A DNA stretch of 64,000 bases from Coccinella septempunctata (GCF_907165205.1 NC_058192.1:11718001-11782000); one strand, 5' to 3'. Shown: positions 46,454 through 59,524, counted from the stretch's first letter. The notes: generated from the letters alone by a model not told the origin. A program made the numbers and translations.

Positions 46454-47282
46454 TATTTTCAATTGAGAACGAAGCTAAACACTACGATCAAGCCTAGCAT
46501 CTATCAAATTTCCATAGCCTACTCGACGACGAATTCCGATGAAGGATCGATTCGAATTAAGCTATCGGAACACGCCAAATCTCATGACGCCCCCGAATAA
46601 ACCAACCGAACATGAAAGGTCAATCTGCGAGCGGAACAACCGAAACGTGCGAATGAATCCTGGCGGCACAGAACTTCGACAATGCCTCCGCCCCGGCCCT
46701 CACGCTCTCTGTGACATGTACGAAAAATTAATCGGATTCGAAGCCGACATTTCTCCGTTTTACCGCGGACGGCAGAGAGGAGCGCTGAAAAATTGCAGTC
46801 GTTGATCTCCGGGCTAAGCTTCCGGACGCTTTTATCTTCCCGGTGCCAATTATGGCTGCCGGATAGATAATGGACGAAATAAATGTTTCAATAAATAATC
46901 AGATGAAATTGTGGGTCGTAAGCCCCCGTTTCCGGAGCGATGGCGAACGTGCAAACGGCTACGATCACTTTACCGGTTTTAATTACTCCAATAACGTGTG
47001 TGGTGCAGGTTATGTTTGAGTTTCCCTGCTCTGCTGCTGCCTGGTTGGATGGATATTGACGTTTCGATTCGTTTTACGTCTGAATTTGGGGTTGTTTATC
47101 CGGGGTATCTTAATGCCAAACGAATTTCTTGAAGAGATTAGGAAGGGTATTTTCCAGTATCGATAAATGAGAAGTTACCACCGAGGAAACCACTACTATT
47201 ACTATCTACCAATATCTACAATATTTCTGCTACGTTTCCTTGAACAGAGAATCCTTTGCCACCAGTTGGCGCCCTGAATATA
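46454..47282. other. Non-genic, CG-richer interval
   Basis: The sequence from 46480 to 47060 has a higher CG density than average and short plus-strand frames (46403-46600, 46539-46805) without a domain. A conserved regulatory block is possible but unproven. Confidence 0.3.
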
Positions 47283-48052
47283 CTGCCTGAGTCTTTAACA
47301 GTAGATTCTTGAAGTCAAAAGAAACACTTTTTTCCTATAACATTTTTTCCGATTCGGCTCAGATGCAAAGATATAGCCATTTTGAGTTTTCAAAAAGAGC
47401 TGTGCCACTGTTTCCATTTCCTGGAAAAATATTATGACTGAATAACTAGCCAAATCTGTGGCACTACACATCAGTGGATCTCAAAAAGAGTTGCATTCGG
47501 TCCAAGTATCGAATTTTTTTAATATCACAGCATTGTACGAAAAAATATGAAGAATACTTTAATTTTACAGAACGTTCAGATATGCATTAGATAGCGTCCA
47601 ACTTAGTTTGAAGAGTTGCGTTCTTTGAATTTTTGGTTTTATGGTACAAAAATGGCTCATTATACGAGAAATTATGAAGAATACTTTTATTTTACAAAAT
47701 GTTCAAATATTCATTAGATTGCACCCAACTTAGTTCAAAGATTTGGGTTCTTTGAGGTTTTGGAATTTCATCGTACGTAATGGTCATTATGAGAAAACTG
47801 GAAGACGTGGGTGATATCTTGTGTTCGAAAAAGATTCATCTAATAAATGAAAAACTATCTTTCGAAATCCATTCCATTCGATGAAACCGTTTTTGAGATA
47901 GAACTAAAAATAGGTAAAATTTTTTTATGGTTCTTAACAGTCTGTATCTTTTAAACCGAGCCGAATCGGAAAGAATGCCGAAAGAAACTAGTGTTTTTTT
48001 TTCCGACCTCAAGAATCTACTGTTAAGATATTTGTACGAGTCAGAACCTCAT
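47283..48052. mobile_element. Foldback element, family D, copy D2
   Basis: The left arm, from CTGAGTCTTTAACAGTAGATTCTTGA (lacking about 17 bp present in D3 and D4), pairs with TCAAGAATCTACTGTTAAGATATTTGTACGAGTC ending near 48042. It contains the family core GGTCATTATGAGAAAACTGG (47783). The plus frame 47927-48169 is a by-product that runs out of the element. Confidence 0.75.
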
Positions 48053-48334
48053 TCAGTGAAAGGTCTGCTTATGATGAAGAGACTTTTTGAAATTGAACAG
48101 CACAGGGATTTGCAGACTCTATATATGAGAATCTGGCAGCAGCTGACCACATTTCTTTTAGCTGATTGATTCATAGACCGAGATAATATACTGTTTCTCA
48201 AAAGTTAAGGATGTTCAGAAATTTTTAGACCGTTTGAGAAATTGCCGATACTTCACGTCCACATGGTCAATTGCAGACCAATTCTAATGCAAACTGTGTA
48301 TCGATGAATCAGGAATTTTCTACTAGCCTTCCTG

Positions 48335-48740
48335 AGTTTACCCCACCTTTCACCCTGAGGCAACGAAGTGTTCGACTGACTTGGTGTAGAAAACGGCTGA
48401 GCTAGGTATGCATGATGGCAGTGCAAGGGTGAGAAGCCTAGATCCTCAATTTTTTGTGGAAAGGTATATGCACCACACTGTTGTAATTTAATAAGAGGGG
48501 CTATTGCTTATGTAAGTCACCTTTGGTATTCATCAAAGGCAAATTTTCCAGGAGGTGTTGGAACCACACATTCTGTCCCATTTTTGGACGCTGTCAAACC
48601 CCATTTTCCAAAAAGATGATGCACGATCACATGTAGCTTATTTTGAATACAATTTTAAGTAAATTTCTTGCATTGTCCTCCTAGATCTCCCACACGCCTG
48701 GCTCGTGGTGCATGTTTCCTAAGATGAGATACCTCAAGTG
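48335..48740 (+). pseudogene. Tc1-like transposase relic
   Basis: Broken plus-strand reading frames give, in order: RQRSVRLTWCRKRLS, then HDGSARVRSLDPQFFVERY (the D-D-G-R-V-R-V block after the first catalytic Asp in Tc1 proteins). Next come EVLEPHILSHFWTLSNP, IFQKDDARSHVAYFEYNF (family form IFQQDNARPHVA, second Asp) and LHCPPRSPTRLA (family form LPWPARSPDLSPIE). The segment that should hold the first catalytic Asp (FSDES-like) is absent between RKRLS and HDGSA. Stops and frame changes make it clearly dead. No terminal repeats were identified. Confidence 0.8.
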
Positions 48741-49904
48741 GAAACCAATTATTTTATTAGGATTATTATGCCATAATATGTTTCTGAATGCAAAGGTCAT
48801 CATAGAGATCCAACGCACTATTCTTACTTCTTTTTTTTCCTCAAATATTGATCATTTGCTCACCTATCTACTTTGAGGAATCTATTTACTTGCAATTTGG
48901 AGAAAATCGTTCATGAAGATCAAAAAGGGGCATTCCTTGTTGACAACTGTCAACAGTATTTAGACATTTAGGAGGTACTTGGCAACCAAAAATTTTAAGA
49001 CGCTATGAATATTCATCACCTTTATTATTCAATAAGAAGGAGTTATCTAAAACCACAGAGAAAGAAGCAGTTGAAAGAGAATTAGAACTAAACAAATGCA
49101 CAAATAGAAACTAATTTGATATCCCTTTGTTGGGGATTATTGAACTTGTAGGTACTTTTATCTCGTCAGGCTGCAGTTCTCAGATACTCTTTTTGGTGTA
49201 GAATTCAGTCTCAATGATGATGTTTCGAACTGTTTCTTGGTGACCTTCTATGATTATCAAAATCGGCGTAATCATGTGTGGAAAGTTGTGATGATATCAT
49301 ACGGAGAACTCTATCAGCGAGCAGACAAGAAATATATAACAAGCTGCATGTTTACGCGAAGAATCTATGTAAGAAGGATAGGTCCATTAATCCAGTTTGC
49401 CTTCTTGTATATAGCAGCCATTGGCCAAGTCCCTAGTTCTTGGTTCTCAGGAAAGAACTGCATAAAAAAGCAACATCAGGCAAAGATGATTGGTGGAATA
49501 TTCTGGAAACAGGTTATGGGATAGTTTCGAACATTTTTTCTGCTGAATAGCTGATAGTACAGGATGTGTTGGGTATGATTTAGGTAAGGTAAGGTATTGG
49601 TCGGCTCTCACTGAACAGCTCTGAGGTCGACTGAGTAGAAATCGTACTGATCCAAAGAAGATATTCCAGGAAGCTTGTATGTAGTGAGTTAAACTTCAAG
49701 AACGAAGAATGTAGATCATTTCTTCTGTTCGAATTCTCAAATCTACAGGAACGACTGTTTTCTCGCATTTTGAAGCTGGAAAATTTATATTTTTGGTTGA
49801 CCCATCCTAGGTATAATCGGATAAGTCAATCGAAAAGCTTACGATCCTCGACGTCTTTCTGTCGTTCTTATGTCTTGAGCAGATAATGCTGCTTGAATAA
49901 ATAG
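48741..49904. other. Non-genic interval
   Basis: No supported gene. The plus frame 49237-49524 and minus frame 49580-49768 have no recognisable domain. Confidence 0.3.
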
Positions 49905-50088
49905 TTACTTCCCCCACTTGAGTGGTTTCGCATTAATTTTCTTCGTCGCTTCCAATCCAACTGAGCTACTTTCTCTGTTCGATTTTCGCAACCCACAAGC
50001 CTCGTGCATTTCGTGAGTGTCATAAATAATTTCTCCATCTATCCACGTCCTCGAAATTTTCCAGTTTCCAACCACTTCCACGCATAAT
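49905..50088 (-). CDS. Possible terminal exon of an unidentified gene
   Basis: On the minus strand an ATTAATTTTAG acceptor precedes an open stretch of about 60 codons: LCVEVVGNWKISRTWIDGE, then IIYDTHEMHEACGLRKS and a basic tail ending NAKPLKWGK and a TAA. The composition looks coding, but I do not recognise a family. It could belong with the exon pair at 52614-53025 on the same strand, but linking exons were not established. Confidence 0.22.
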
Positions 50089-52613
50089 CTAAAATTAATG
50101 AAAAACATTTTTATCGAGACCGCCGCGTTTATTTGCATTTTGAAGCACATTTCGCGAAGTTATGAGTATGCTTCACCTGAAAGTAATGCAATAATTCTGT
50201 CCGATAGGAGGTAGAGTAACTTTATAACGAACTGAAAAGGGAATGAATCATTTTCTGACATGAAACATGTGCTGAAACGTTCTCGTTGCTTTCAGAAATT
50301 CAGTGCGTATTTTATGGAAGTTGGATGATGTATATCCATGGTATGATTTTCGTCTTTCTTCAGGTCACATAGGATAAAATGCTCTCTATTCTTTTGTTTT
50401 TTTTTTTTTCATGAGTGTTCTGAAATATGACACAACATCAGTTATCAACATAATTCTCACAGAAAAACGCCATACCCAGTAAGTTTAATCAAGCTTTCTG
50501 AAGTAGATCAAACCATCAATATACAGATTCGATGCAGTAGCTGTCACCTTTTTTCTAATAAAAAATCAATGAGAATCTGAATTGGACTCAGGAATTCTGC
50601 GGGGACAACCTGAAGACTTTCTTTAAGCCGCATTCATGACTCCAAATTCCGAGAGTAAAAGAAAATTTTTCAGTTGGAAAGGACTGTTTAGTTCCGCAAA
50701 GAATTCCGAGGGAGACTTGATAAAAAGCCCCTTCATCACGAAGAGCTAAATTAGTCCACTGAACGTGAACTTTGAACAACTTCGAAGTCTTTAATCCAAT
50801 AGTAGCGAGGTTGGGATTCGGTGTTGAGGGTCTGATTTTCCTGAACTGTTTTTATGTGTTGATTTTCCAAAGTGACAGGTATAGTATACCCATCATTTTT
50901 TCTACAACTTCAACAGAAAATCCTTCTTCATTTTTGACTGCTCCAGATTTGTTGGTAATGAAGTAAATAACCAGTGTCATGGGTTAAGGTTGTCATATAC
51001 ATATCTCCTATCAAAGAATTAATCTTTGATTTTATATGTTTCATATCGAAGCAGTGGAAATTGAAGCCAGCTTTGTCACAAATCGATTATGGTTTATGTT
51101 CCTATAGTAGTAATCCATTAAAAATGGAAATTACATCACCTGAAAGATTCCTATTTCTGATGAAGAACCTATTAGTACACTTTTTCGATCGTGTTGACAT
51201 ATGTATGGATAAGTTTGTGAGAAATACCTTTTAAATTTCCGAGAATTTTACAGTTTGTAATATCGTGGGGAGAAAAATGAGTAATTTGTTTATTTGAGTG
51301 TGGTACATACCTTACACAAAACCAAGTCTGAAAAATCGGTTGCTCTGATGATAAATTACACAGCTTAAGCTATAAGCTTAACGAAGCATTCAAGTGTTCG
51401 TACGTTAAACTGAATACACTGGAAATCATTTATGTATATACTTATGTAGGTCAACTATATGAATTTCCATCGGTGAACTCATTCTCATTTCCTGAAATGA
51501 TTGATTTTTCATATTCAAAGTCTTGATGCTTTCATATTGGTATATTTCATGGAAGAATGAAAGCAAAGAAAGAATTCAGCCAGGAATTGTTGTCCTCGAT
51601 ACAATAGAACCATGAATTCGTGAGCAATAAAATATTTATCGAAATTCCTGCCAGTCAACAAGCCAATTCAATATCTTTGTCCCAGAGGCGATTATTCGAA
51701 GTATGAATTGAATCAGAATGAAGATAAACAAGGCTGTGTCCAATAATTCGAATAATAGGCCCACTTCCATACCTCTGGACTGATGAAAATGGCATTAAGC
51801 AAAGCACACAGCATCATAACGTGATGTGGAATCTGGAGCTCTGAGTACCTCATTCCATGGGTCCTCTCTGAAAAAGTAAACTGACGCATGGAGCACCAAG
51901 AACTTCTCAGGAAAATAAAATTATCCAAAAACTTTTGAATGGATCATCAGGTGGAGTTCCACACAGTAGTCCTACTTCTGGCCACGAGAAATTGTCAAAA
52001 AAAAAGCAAAAATGATGAATTTTTCAGTATGTTATACGGCTAGCTGCGTTAAAATATGCCACTCACCATTTTCCTTTTTTTAAATATTGGCGATAACTTT
52101 TTTTTATACTTGGAACAATTATTTTTGCATTTTGTTATTTATTCAGAAAACTTTCACCCTTTTTTGAATTGTTGGTTATATTTCATTTTAGTGGTAACTT
52201 TCACATATGCATACACATCTTTTTTTCATGTTAAGAGAAGCTTGGACTCACAGTGCTCAGGTGTCTTAGGTGTTTTCACGAGTACCAAGGACAACGCTTT
52301 GCTCATGTCAGCATGCACCACAAATTAATTATTTGTAATTATTCATTGCTGCTTTTGAAAAGCACCTTGCTTGTTCAACGGCTTTGCTCAGATGAAGAAT
52401 ATTGGAATTTTTCATTGAATATTGCCCGCTTTATTATTATCAACAAAATTTCTTAAGACAGTCACTCCGAAGTTGCAAAATAGATGATTTTCTCGATAAC
52501 ATCACGCAACCATAATCTTTTTGAAGGTTCCTACTCTGAAAGCGAATAATTCATATTTCACCTGGTGAAATTTCACGAAATTTGACCTAATTACACTCAA
52601 GGAATTTTCTTAC
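50089..52613. other. Interval without a secure gene
   Basis: Several short minus-strand windows have splice-like borders (50640-50760, with the alternative frame LFVMKGLFIKSPSEFFAELN; 51738-51880, TTTTTCAG to CAGAG-GTATGG). Frames and phases do not join consistently, so they are not called. No repeats were recognised. A T-run lies at 50395-50411. Confidence 0.3.
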
Positions 52614-53025
52614 CTGTCCGTGTGAATAATAATGTTCACTCAAAGAAGATAAGTCATGAACTGTCCAATGAAATATGCATGAAGCTTCCGTTCGCCAATC
52701 TACTTGCTCCAGCGTGAAGTATGACGCTGATATTACTCGAGAAAAATATTTCATAACCCTGGGAAAACCGAGGAACTGTCTGGAAAACAGTAATTTTGAA
52801 GTTGAATCACCTGAAGACACCGAACTCATCATTTTTCTTCCGTTGTATATGGCTTGCAATTTTTATAACATTTGGTGATAGCCCGAGAAAGATGCATGAA
52901 CTCACGGTGCACACGAAAGCGAGTATAAACTTGGGATATATAATTCTCATTTCCTTATACTTGTCGTAAAACGGAAGTGCACAGTGAACTGCCATATTCG
53001 GAGTTAGCTGTTTGAACAACACCAT
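52614..53025 (-). CDS. Possible two-exon start of an unidentified gene
   Basis: The minus-strand ATG at 53025 opens 71 codons plus two bases, to a CTTCAG-GTGATT donor at 52811. A 52-bp intron (52759-52810) ends TTTTCCCAG. The second exon (52614-52758) adds 48 codons, ending GGACAG before GTAAGAA. Phases agree and the frame stays open across the join. Within the first exon an internal Met begins MRIIYPKFILAFVCTVSSC, which resembles a signal peptide or membrane segment; the second exon contains WRTEASCIFHWTVHDLSSL. I do not recognise the family. Intron size, donor and acceptor quality and phase agreement are the only evidence. Confidence 0.38.
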
Positions 53026-55129
53026 GCTTCAATTATTATTATTATTCCCTCATTTATGTCGTCTCGGGAAATTTTCGATCAGGATGTAAAACGAAAATAT
53101 ATTGCCATCAAGGATACTACAGTTATGAAATATGAAATGGTGCCTGGGTCTCATATTTTCCTCATTCAATATATTTTCATTTTAGAAGCTGTTCAATCGC
53201 TCTCTTACATCTCTTCATCGAAATGAATTCTAGGTCGGGATGTTGATACATGTACAGGGCCATGGAAAACTTTTAAGATCAAATCAAAACCGTATCGCTT
53301 CAACCCTTACCGTGGGTTTCATAAAACTCATTGCCCAATCAACGGCATGACACTCACTCGATTTCCAAAAATAAATCACTGAGACTTTTGCATTTCTGAA
53401 TTTTTTGAAGGAGAATCAATTGAGAATCATTCACTGAACGTATGTAAATCATAATTTGATGCGAAAATGATATTCTGAATGCTCATGACTGAATAACAGA
53501 TTGAAAATAAATTGTCGTTCATTCGTCAATTAAGCGTTGATACCCCGATCAATCTTTATGAAACTGAGGGTAGTGTTACATCAATAAATCCACTAATATT
53601 TTGAATAGGGTAAGTGATACCTCATTTGAAAGGCTTTTCTATTCTGAGCATTTTTGGGCTCTCTATAAGCTTTTTTATCAATTCAATAAAGTTCGACAGA
53701 CTTGTTTTGACATCTCAAGTTAGAATAGAATCATAATTCTTTTGTATCAAAGATAAAATAATGAGCCGTCATAAAATTGGCTGGCTTGTTTAAATTGCCG
53801 CATTCCAAGTTGAAAAACGAACGGCAGTTTTAACTTTTCAATATCATTCGAGCACTGGGTTATATTTCCCCAATTGAATTGCCACTCTGGATTGGTAGAC
53901 GGTATAACGAAATTCCAAGACCCTCCACTAGCCTACTCTTCCCCGAAAATCTTTATTCACCCTGCGAAATTAATATAAATCACCCTTGAATACCACTCCA
54001 AAACAAACCTCTCAGTATTCTTCTCCACGAACTATAAATCAGTTGAAGTTTACAAATTAGTTTAACACTTTCCGCCGGTTAATTTTTATCGGGATAGATG
54101 CCTCCCCCATTAAGAAAATTGTGTTTTCCACCGAATGGAAACATCCTATCTGGGAAATTTATGTCAACTTCGATCGACGGATATACGTCACCATAAGGGA
54201 GGGACTCCCGCGATGAATTTGAGGGCTATACACTTAGATAAATTGTGAGATGTGAACTGGGACGTACTACACTCAGGTTTTATGGACGCCGAGATGGATT
54301 TTCAATCATTCTGTTGGCATTTTAGGACAGTGTTCTATAGAATGGAGACAGTTCGTAATGTGCCAACCAATTATTCAACGCTTTTGTTCAATAGTGCGTA
54401 AGGAAGTACAAGCATGATAATGAAATGCCGCTATCTGCTCGAAGAACTGAATTTATCCCAGTTGCTCGTTTATAATCCTTTCATCTAACGAGTATCTTAG
54501 GTTTGACCACAATAACACATTTTTTTCCAGCCAGCTATTCTTCAAAGGAGAAAATAGCAAACCTACCCTGCTAACTTCGAGTTGAAGACAAGGTTGTTTT
54601 CTGGGGTGTTAGCAACAACCAGTGAAAATCAAAATCAGAGTTCACAAATTTAATTCGTTGACTAACAATAAAAAACACCAGACACTATTATAAAACCAGT
54701 CAAGTGGAAAGCGCAATACAATGAGTGGAACAGAAACAGTCTACTTCACAAAACTAAAGAGGTTTTCTTCGAAATGAAATAAGAATACCAATGCGAATGT
54801 GGTGAATTCACGCCAGCCAGAAATCGTACTTCCAGCGAAGAGAAACCCAAAAGTATAAGGAAAAAGGGTGCACAATTGTTCACCACTCTGGTTTCTGCTT
54901 CCAACGGGTTTGCACGCCAGCCAAAAAATCGTACTCCCAGAAGTGGTAAAACTAGGGTCAAAACTGAGGTTCCCAAGTAGATGTACGGAGCTAGGCACTA
55001 TACAGAATTCAGAACTAATTAAATGAATATCAAAATTTGAATCGCTACCGAATGAGGAACCATTTCCAATTACAGACTCGAATACTCAGCACAGAATTGA
55101 TCAGAATCTTTGAAATTTGTAATATTTTA
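53026..55129. other. Non-genic interval; inverse copy of the 4.0-5.1 kb repeat at 54790-54960
   Basis: No supported gene. 54790-54960 reads, inverted, CGGGTTTGCACGCCAGCC followed by the ACCACTCTGGTTTCTGCTTCC segment of the direct duplication at 4014-5100, in one copy. The two overlapping minus frames there are by-products. A short ATT run lies at 53031-53045. Confidence 0.5.
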
Positions 55130-55800
55130 CAGGATGAGTCTTTGACTCGTACAAATATTTCTACAAGAGATTCTTGAGGTTGAAGTAAACACTTTTTTTA
55201 CTATAACATTTTTTCCGATTCGGACCTGATGAAAAGATAAAGCCTTTGTAAATTTCTATAATGATCTATGTCACCCCTGGAAAACCAAATTATAATAACT
55301 AACTGAATCTGTAACACTACACATCTGTGGACCGGTTGCATCGGTCAAAGTGCCCAATTTTTCGAATTTCACAGATATTTTTTAATTTTGACATTTTGAA
55401 CATCAAATTACTCTGAAACTGTGCATTATAATGCGGTTAAATATGAAGAATACTCCTATTTTAAAAAACGTTCAAATATTCATCAGATAGCATCCAACAT
55501 AGTTTCAAGAGTTGGGTTCTTTGAATTTTTGGTATTTTCATGGTACGTACTGGTCATAATGAGAAAACAGGAAAACGTGGGTCATATATTGTGTTGGAAA
55601 AAGATTCATCAAGTGAATGAAATACTATATTCCGAAAATCATTTTGTTCGATAGAACCGTTCATGCGACAGAACTTGTTTATTCCACAGCCTGTATCTTT
55701 CAAACCAAGCCGATTCGGATAATATGGTAAAGAAAAAATGTGTTTCTTTTGACTTCAAGAATCTACTGTTGAAATATTTGTACGAGTCGAAGACACCCTG
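55130..55800. mobile_element. Foldback element, family D, copy D3
   Basis: It begins CAGGATGAGTCTTTGACTCG after TA (55128-55129) and ends CGAGTCGAAGACACCCTG before TA (55801-55802). The arms continue through TACAAATATTTCTACAAG / CTGTTGAAATATTTGTACG. The core GGTCATAATGAGAAAACAGG lies at 55551. About 671 bp. Confidence 0.85.
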
Positions 55801-55802
55801 TA

Positions 55803-57325
55803 CATCAGAATTCGAAAAATATTCAATCATACGAAAAAATCCATTTTTGTGGCTATTTCTCTGAACGACAAACAAGCCTCCATTGAGCCACCTTCAAAAT
55901 TCGCTAAGCTGTTGAAAATCTTATAATCCCAATCAATGCAGATCTTCACAACGTATCGTGCGAGGATCAATTGTAGCTAGAAAACACAACGTTTCTAGTG
56001 TTTTTTGTGAGAACAGACGATAACCCAAGAACCACTCGGTAGATGTGATTGAAAAACTGCTCGTTCCTTATCCTGGTTTGAACAAAAATATTCCTAGAAA
56101 TTCTTTCGAATAGATTCATTAACACAAGGTTTTCTGTTGTGTACCAACCTGTCACTTACTCACTTACAATCAAGAAAGAACCAACAATATAGGAAATTGA
56201 ACGAATTATAATACTACATATATTGTAAAAAACAATAAAGCAAGAACAATTTCACCCCTACTCTTATAAGAAGGTTATAGCGCTGCAGCTGCAAGATGTG
56301 GCTCTTGGATAATGAGGCTCTTGGAAATAGAATCTAAACACAATTTTATCACCAGATGAAGCAAAATCCACAAGAGATGAAAAGAATAAATTTCATAATG
56401 TTTCTTAAATTTTTGAAAGGAACTCGTCTATGGAATGCTTATTGAGTCATCCTTTTTGCTCTCACAAATTTCGGGGGAAGATTTCCTATTGACAGTGATT
56501 CGAATCCAGATCGTATTCGATATTTCCACAGGCATACAACCTGAATGGAAGTTCGACGTGATTTTTTTACATCAAAATTCGCGCCTATCGAAAAATATTC
56601 GTGCGAGAACACCCCATTCGACATATATTGCAAAATCTTGGGGTTCTTTGTACTCGACTTACCTCCGAAAGTCGATCCCTTCCTCAATGCAATATTTTAT
56701 GTGTCACGGACAGCAGCTTCCCATTCCGTATTATATCTTCTTTTACTGCTGAATGACACGGCCTCTCGGCATAAACTCGTGGCATAATTTGCTAGAAATA
56801 TTCGAGAGGTGACGCTGTCATTTCGATTCGATTTGAAGGCAGCCTAGGGTTCATTCTCACCTACATGAATACTCGGCGAGACGAAGTGAACTACGCTCCT
56901 TCATAATAGACACACGTTCTGAAGGTGCGAGCAGGGGAAACAGCCGAGGGTGAGATTCGCCAGAGATGGCTGGTATTCACCATTACTTCAAATATTGGGA
57001 CGTATTGTTACGGCTGATGTCGGAAGTGAGATTTCGCCTGAATTTAGATTGCATGTATTGATGATTAATGTCCCAACTGAACTTATGTTACAGACTGGGA
57101 GAATCGAATTGATTCCTCATGTTGATATTTGAATTTTTGGGTTTCCTTTCATTCGATAAAAATGATGGTTTGCGTATCTCTATGCTGTAATTTCCATCAT
57201 TTTGTCACTCGAATGTATCACTTTTGCCAAATATGATTCAGATATGTTGAAAAAACCTTGCATTTTTCAAATAACCACACTATTTTTTATCGTTGAAAAA
57301 ACGACAAATTCTAGAAGGAAATATA
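55803..57325. other. Non-genic interval
   Basis: Overlapping frames on both strands at 56435-56787 lack domains. Nothing else is supported. Confidence 0.3.
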
Positions 57326-58452
57326 CAGGGTGAGTCTTTGACTCGTACAAATATTCTAACAGTAGATCCTTGAGGTCAAAAAAACCCTTTTATTCAACAC
57401 TTTTTCCGAATCGTTTGAAAGATACAGGCTATTGAAAAACCAAAAAAAATGTTATGTTTAGTTCTCACGGTGAAAGTTTAGATTAGTGCCCTCCTCTGAT
57501 TTTGACGTCGATTTTTTTCTTAGATAAAGTCTTGTATGAAAAATCGATTGGTACATGTCCCAACTTCGGGAGACTTGTAGTTTGAAAGATATGATTTTTT
57601 AAATTTCTTATGAAAATTGCGAATATTCGGTATAAATCAGCCGAATTGTAATCTTTTATCTGTTCAGAGCTTGAATAACTGAATCCAATCGTTTATTCGT
57701 TTGATTAATATCTTAAAATGGTATTTTCATGTACAAATATGATTTTTCACTGTCCCAACCTAAACTAACCTAACCTAACCTCAAAACCATTATTTATATT
57801 TTCTTCGAAAATTCAATAATTCCCCACATTTTTCAGAATAAACTAACTGAAAACGTTTACTCATCGACTTCTCTTAATGCTAACATTCTAATTCATTGAA
57901 TTGAAAGACAAAAATCACGAACGGTTTCATGCAACGAAATGAAATTCAAATTATAGTTTTTCATTTATTTGATTAATCTTTTTCCAACACAATATATGAC
58001 CCACGTCTTCTCATTATGACTATTACGTACCATACAAAAACCAAACATTCAAATAACCCCCCAACTCTTGAAACTGAGTTGGACGCTATCTAATGAATAT
58101 TTGAACTTTTTCTAAAATAAAAGTATTCTCCATATTTTCTTGTATGACACGCCTTTTTCGAGTAATTTAATGTTCAAAAATAAAAAAATGTCTTGAAAAT
58201 TTGAAAAATTGGGTACTTTGGCTGGATAAACCTCTGTTTAAAAGATCCACAGATATATAGTGTCACAGATTTAGCTAGTTATTCTGAAGGTAATTCTGTT
58301 TTCCAGGGGTGGCACAGCTCATTATGAAAACTCAAAATGACAATATCTTTTCATCAGGGCCGAATTGGAAAAAATGATATAGGAAAAATGTGTTTTGTTT
58401 TTACCTCAAGAATTTACGTTGAAATATTTGTACGAATCAAAGACGCATCCTG
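57326..58452. mobile_element. Foldback element, family D, copy D4 (long form)
   Basis: It begins CAGGGTGAGTCTTTGACTCG after TA (57324-57325) and ends CGAATCAAAGACGCATCCTG before TA. At 1127 bp it is longer than D3 because of extra sequence near 57480-57960, which includes TAACCTAACCTAACCTC. The family core appears inverted near 58005. Confidence 0.82.
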
Positions 58453-58454
58453 TA

Positions 58455-59524
58455 CATACGTACATTACTCTAAGACACAGGCATACATAAAATGTTATAA
58501 TAAATTCATCAATACTGGGTGTCACCGAGTATTTTTTCAAAATCTGTTTCTCAGTTCTCTCACCAGTATTCTTTCGAACACCCAATTTAATGAATATTCG
58601 CAAAAACCACCAAGTGTACTAAATGTTCCTTACTGAACTCGAAGTGATTGAAATAGCTAATCTCACAATGACTTCTCTACATGTAGATAGTTCACGTCAA
58701 AAATTCATGAGAAGGCTTAATATCTTGTTTCAAAACGAAAACCCATTCCAAAATTCCAGTAATTTTCTACAGTTTCGGTGCCAAAAATGTATTTACAGAA
58801 TTCTGTTTTTCCAGATCGCATGATGTTTACCGAATACGTTCGATGATCACAAACAAACCCTGATGGTTTTTCGATACCAGTTTCACTAATACGGTATTAA
58901 AGGGACAAACATCACGAACAACCCTACGGCATCCTCCCGAAATGTTATTTTCTACGAATGGGCCGTATGGAAATTTATGGCCTTATGCATTTTTCCATTA
59001 CCTAAATTGAATGGTCGATACAGGCACCGTTTTCATTTCCTACATATTTCGTTCTGCCGTAGTTCTTTGATATATATACGTCAGACTCGGCACATTAAAT
59101 CCTAACGGCCTTATTTGGGGTATTTGTGAGGAATTTAAATAACGATTGGGATGCTTGCTTTGAGTGTATACGCATCCAGAAGTAGTTATGCAAAAATGAA
59201 AGCGGTTGAAAAGAGAATATCGAAATTGCCTACTCCTAGGCTTCTCAATAATTCCTGATAAATATTCTACGCTTTCTGTATTCCAATTTGACGAAAAAGA
59301 ATAAGAGTGTACCGAAAAATAATTCCTTCAGTTAGGAAAATAACTATTTTCTTATTCCTATTAAACCATTGAAAAATTTATGTCAAGGTGAGTTCACACA
59401 GCAAACACATGAGATAAGATTTCGAATGAAACAAAATAAGAAAGCCTCCTCTAATTGAAATACAATTAATCAAAACGGCGTTAATTTTGAGCACCATTCT
59501 GGTTGCTACGAATTCTTATAGTCC
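58455..59524. other. Non-genic interval
   Basis: No supported gene or repeat. Confidence 0.3.

Noticed and set aside
47927..48169. Plus-strand frame of 80 residues
   Set aside because: It starts inside foldback D2 and runs through its terminus; a by-product.
50588..50779. Minus-strand exon-like segment in two competing frames
   Set aside because: Both frames look mildly coding but neither joins in phase to the exon pair at 52.6-53.0 kb with known borders.
57765..57782. Telomere-like TAACCTAACCTAACC
   Set aside because: Only about three units, within the interior of foldback D4; too short for a telomeric array and a common motif in insect repeats.
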